A DNA stretch of 16,259 nucleotides from CAMASH01 sp041746635. GTDB taxonomy: Bacteria > Verrucomicrobiota > Verrucomicrobiia > Chthoniobacterales > Terrimicrobiaceae. The first letter of the stretch is position 1; every line of letters begins with the position of its first letter. The translations under genes were made by a program, and so were the position numbers. A model generated the notes under the pieces. That model saw only the letters and a program-made list of their open reading frames with translations. It was not told the origin of the DNA and searched no databases. The DNA lies in NCBI GenBank assembly GCA_041746635.1, contig JBGTGQ010000032.1, forward strand, positions 1 through 16,259, written 5' to 3'. This document shows positions 12,328-16,259 of the stretch, one piece after another.

Positions 12328-12875
12328 TGAAAATCCGGTTGCTCGTTCTTATGGTGCTGACCGTGGTCCCGGCCTTGGCGCAGGATGCCGTCCTGCGCAA
12401 CGGAGACATGGTGGAGATTCGTCTGGGAGGAGTTCCCGTCGAGGAGATCGAACAGGTTTCCGGCCAATATCAGGTGGATGGCCAGGGGTTTGTCAACATG
12501 CCGCACATCGGGAAAATCAAGGCGGCCGAAGTCACGCAGTCCAGTTTGCAAAACGCGATTGAGGGCGCCTATCGCAGCCAGCAAATTTACACAAACCCGT
12601 CCGTCACCGTCAACGTTCCGACCACGGCACGGTTTGTCAATGTGGGGGGAGACGTTAAAGCGCCGCAACGCGTCCCCTTTACCCCCGACCTTACCATTCT
12701 CGCCGCCATCAATGCCTGCGGTGGGTTCACCGATTACGCCGATCAGAAAAAGGTCCGCCTGCTGCGCGACGGCAAGGCGAGCCTTCATGACATCCGGGAA
12801 GTCCGCCGGGATCCCACCAAAGACCTCCGTTTGAAACCCGGCGATTCGATTGAGGTTCCCCAGAGTTTCTGGTGA
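12327..12875 (+). CDS. Short polysaccharide export protein (Wza/OPX type, Poly_export plus SLBB)
   Basis: A 182-residue periplasmic protein with signal peptide MKIRLLVLMVLTVVPALAQ. No Cys follows the cleavage site, so it is not a lipoprotein as Wza is. Residues 20-100 form the export domain (LRNGDMVEIRL, VDGQGFVNMPHIGKIKA, IYTNPSVTVNV), and 105-175 one SLBB unit (FVNVGGDVKAPQRVPFTPDL, LAAINACGGFTDYADQKKVR, LKPGDSIEVPQSFW). Wza has about 350 residues, with more repeats and a C-terminal helix that makes the outer-membrane pore; those are missing. The ATG overlaps the kinase stop as TAATG, with GGAGG (12312-12316) ten bases before, one of the few good ribosome sites in the window. Confidence 0.92.
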   Translation: MKIRLLVLMVLTVVPALAQDAVLRNGDMVEIRLGGVPVEEIEQVSGQYQVDGQGFVNMPHIGKIKAAEVTQSSLQNAIEGAYRSQQIYTNPSVTVNVPTTARFVNVGGDVKAPQRVPFTPDLTILAAINACGGFTDYADQKKVRLLRDGKASLHDIREVRRDPTKDLRLKPGDSIEVPQSFW

Positions 12876-12891
12876 TCCGGTCCCGGGATCA
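12873..12891. terminator. Small hairpin between convergent genes, covering both stop codons
   Basis: TGATCC (12873-12878) and GGATCA (12886-12891) are exact complements. The left arm begins with the TGA of the export gene and the right arm ends with the TGA of pgsA on the other strand. It may act as a bidirectional stop for transcription, but no T-run is present on either side. Confidence 0.35.
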
Positions 12892-13452
12892 GTGTGCGGA
12901 AATCAGGGCCCGGTTTTTGTAAAGATAGGCCATTCCGGAATAGACTGTGAGGAATACGGTGATCCCAACAAGCCATTGACCATATGTCCAGGCGGTGGCG
13001 AGAACCGACGCTTGCTTCGTCCATTCGGACAGCGCCAGGAGCAGGAGAAAATAGATTATCGTCGCCATCTGCCAGGCGGTCTTGTGTTTTCCCAGCTTCT
13101 CTGCCGGCAGAATGATGTTTTTCGAACTGGCCAACAAGCGGAGCCCGGTAATCAGAAATTCCCGGCTGATGATGATGATGACGGCCCACGCTGGCAACGC
13201 TCCGTAGGGAACCAGACAGATAAATGCTGATGCGGTCAGAACCTTATCGGCGAGCGGATCCATCAGCTTTCCAAAATCGGTGATCAGATTCCATTGCCGG
13301 GCAATGACTCCGTCGAGATAGTCGGTCAGGGTGGCGAACAAAAACAAGATCAGCGCGACGGTCTGGTGAAGCGGATAGGAAATGGAAAGGCTGGCCACAA
13401 AAAAAACGGTCACTCCAAGGCGGAGCAGGGTGAGCGTGTTGGGGAGGTTCAT
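12889..13452 (-). CDS. pgsA: CDP-diacylglycerol--glycerol-3-phosphate 3-phosphatidyltransferase
   Basis: A 187-residue inner-membrane enzyme that joins CDP-diacylglycerol and glycerol-3-phosphate to phosphatidylglycerophosphate, the committed step to phosphatidylglycerol and cardiolipin. The start MNLPNTLTLLRL is typical. The CDP-alcohol phosphatidyltransferase signature is complete: Asp44, Asp47-Gly48, Ala51-Arg52, Gly61, Asp65 and Asp69. At least four to five membrane helices follow, including LILFLFATL, AWAVIIIISREFLI and ATIIYFLLLLAL. The ISREFLITGLR motif is also PgsA-like. It is convergent with the export gene, 13 bases between the two ends, and divergent from gnd, so it is transcribed alone. 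No Shine-Dalgarno site before the ATG. Confidence 0.93.
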   Translation of the reverse strand: MNLPNTLTLLRLGVTVFFVASLSISYPLHQTVALILFLFATLTDYLDGVIARQWNLITDFGKLMDPLADKVLTASAFICLVPYGALPAWAVIIIISREFLITGLRLLASSKNIILPAEKLGKHKTAWQMATIIYFLLLLALSEWTKQASVLATAWTYGQWLVGITVFLTVYSGMAYLYKNRALISAH

Positions 13453-13527
13453 TTGCGAAAGATGCCGATTGCCTAAACTTGGAGTCAGCGGCTATTTTGC
13501 CAATTTCATTCATACACACAATACTTC

Positions 13528-14946
<1,419 letters not shown>

Positions 14947-14986
14947 AAAAATCCCCCCCTCAAAATGGAAAAATTCCCCACCGCGG

Positions 14987-15019
14987 CCCGCCAACCCCCA
15001 TTTCATCAGGGTTGGCGGG
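14987..15019. terminator. Strong hairpin downstream of gnd, possible terminator
   Basis: CCCGCCAACCC (14987-14997) pairs perfectly with GGGTTGGCGGG (15009-15019) around an 11-base loop, 41 bases after the gnd stop. It is followed by TGGATGC, not a T-run, so it may work with Rho, protect the mRNA 3' end, or be a dispersed palindrome. Confidence 0.5.
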
Positions 15020-15090
15020 TGGATGCTTCGCGCGGCGTGTGTCAAGCGAATGCCGGACAGAAAAAACTTCGCTTTTTTTCTAAAAATCCG

Positions 15091-15118
15091 TTGACGAATC
15101 ACGCGGGTTCGATATTCT
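15091..15118 (+). promoter_or_regulatory. Predicted ribosomal RNA operon promoter
   Basis: TTGACG (15091-15096), a 16-base spacer and TATTCT (15113-15118). The 30 bases upstream are rich in A and T runs (AAAAAAC, CTTTTTTTCTAAAAATCC), as in an UP element. The start would be near 15125, about 335 bases before the 16S rRNA. Confidence 0.7.
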
Positions 15119-15124
15119 GACAAT

Positions 15125-15459
15125 CCCACACGACATAAACCTCGAGTGGGCAGAAGTTCTCGCAGGCTCAACCTCGCTGGTTGCGCTGGCGACCAAAGCC
15201 GAAACATCGGCTTCGTCGTCGGCAGAAACAGCGACTAGCCTGCCGAGCATTGCTCTTTGACAGCCTGGTTCTGGTTTGCCGGTATGGCAAAATTCAGAAT
15301 GTTTTTAACAGCAAATAACACACATTCAGCAAATGCTGGATAGTGCGTTCTTTCGTCAGTTTTGATTTTAAATTTGACGGCCTATCCTGGCTCCCTGTCT
15401 CACAGGGGGTCATAGATATGAATGCCTGAACTTTCCCACCTTAGCAGTGGGAGAAACTT
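15125..15459 (+). other. rRNA operon leader with boxA and folded elements
   Basis: No gene lies in this leader. TGCTCTTTGACA at 15251-15262 matches the boxA antitermination site of ribosomal operons. Before it, GCAGGCT (15162-15168) can pair with AGCCTGC (15237-15243), enclosing the perfect hairpin AAGCCGA-AACA-TCGGCTT (15196-15213). Close to the mature 5' end, TTTCCCAC (15432-15439) can pair with GTGGGAGAAA (15447-15456) with one bulged base, a possible processing stem. In known operons boxA binds the NusB/NusE complex so that polymerase passes through untranslated rRNA. Confidence 0.65.

Positions 15460-16259
<800 letters not shown>

Noticed and set aside
14947..15090. Possible small gene or tRNA between gnd and the rRNA promoter
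   Set aside because: No frame or cloverleaf found; the only structure is the 11-bp hairpin at 14987-15019.

Overview
The window reads as a chromosomal segment of a Verrucomicrobiota bacterium. The strongest evidence is the partial 16S rRNA gene at the right end. At 15801-15818 it carries exactly the target of the EUB338-III probe (the Verrucomicrobia version of the 338 site) instead of the general bacterial version. Moderately high GC, very few Shine-Dalgarno sequences and many short intergenic repeats fit that reading. Genus or species cannot be told from the sequence alone.

Left region (about 1-3350), all genes on the minus strand: a small defence/toxin-antitoxin island of four cassettes. 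In order: (1) a VapC-like PIN toxin broken by an in-frame TAA, with a weak candidate antitoxin upstream; (2) an intact ParD/ParE pair joined by a GTGA overlap; (3) a nucleotidyltransferase and a 72-residue partner whose reading frames overlap; (4) a DUF433 antitoxin and a DUF5615 PIN-like toxin joined by another GTGA overlap, the toxin frameshifted in an A7 run. Between cassettes lie copies of a degenerate tandem repeat of the unit AAGGCTGAA, always in the same orientation. The same repeat recurs at 5531-5562 and 5945-5989 and is not seen to the right of about 6000.

Middle region (3358-6691, minus strand): a sugar-nucleotide epimerase of the extended SDR family, a soluble GT2 glycosyltransferase of the dolichol-phosphate-mannose-synthase type, a four-helix-bundle protein and a GbsR/MarR-type regulator. 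A 400-base gap between epimerase and glycosyltransferase is full of inverted repeats and looks like a small non-autonomous palindromic element.

Right-centre (6856-12875, plus strand): a polysaccharide polymerisation and export operon. It encodes a Wzy/O-antigen-ligase-type membrane protein with a TPR tail, an outer-membrane beta-barrel protein, a co-polymerase fused to a bacterial tyrosine kinase, and a short Wza-type export protein. The barrel probably supplies the outer-membrane pore that a short export protein lacks. The GbsR-type gene is divergent from this operon. An inverted repeat in the shared region overlaps the regulator's own predicted promoter, which suggests that the regulator controls both directions.

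Right end: pgsA (minus strand, convergent with the export gene), gnd (plus), then a ribosomal RNA promoter, a structured leader with a boxA antitermination site, and the first half of a 16S rRNA gene cut by the window edge.

The most interesting points are the decay of two of the four toxin genes by single events, the uncharacterised nucleotidyltransferase/small-protein pair, the oriented intergenic repeat, the Phe in place of the catalytic Tyr in the epimerase, the barrel-plus-short-exporter arrangement, and several predicted promoters placed so close to start codons that their transcripts would be leaderless.
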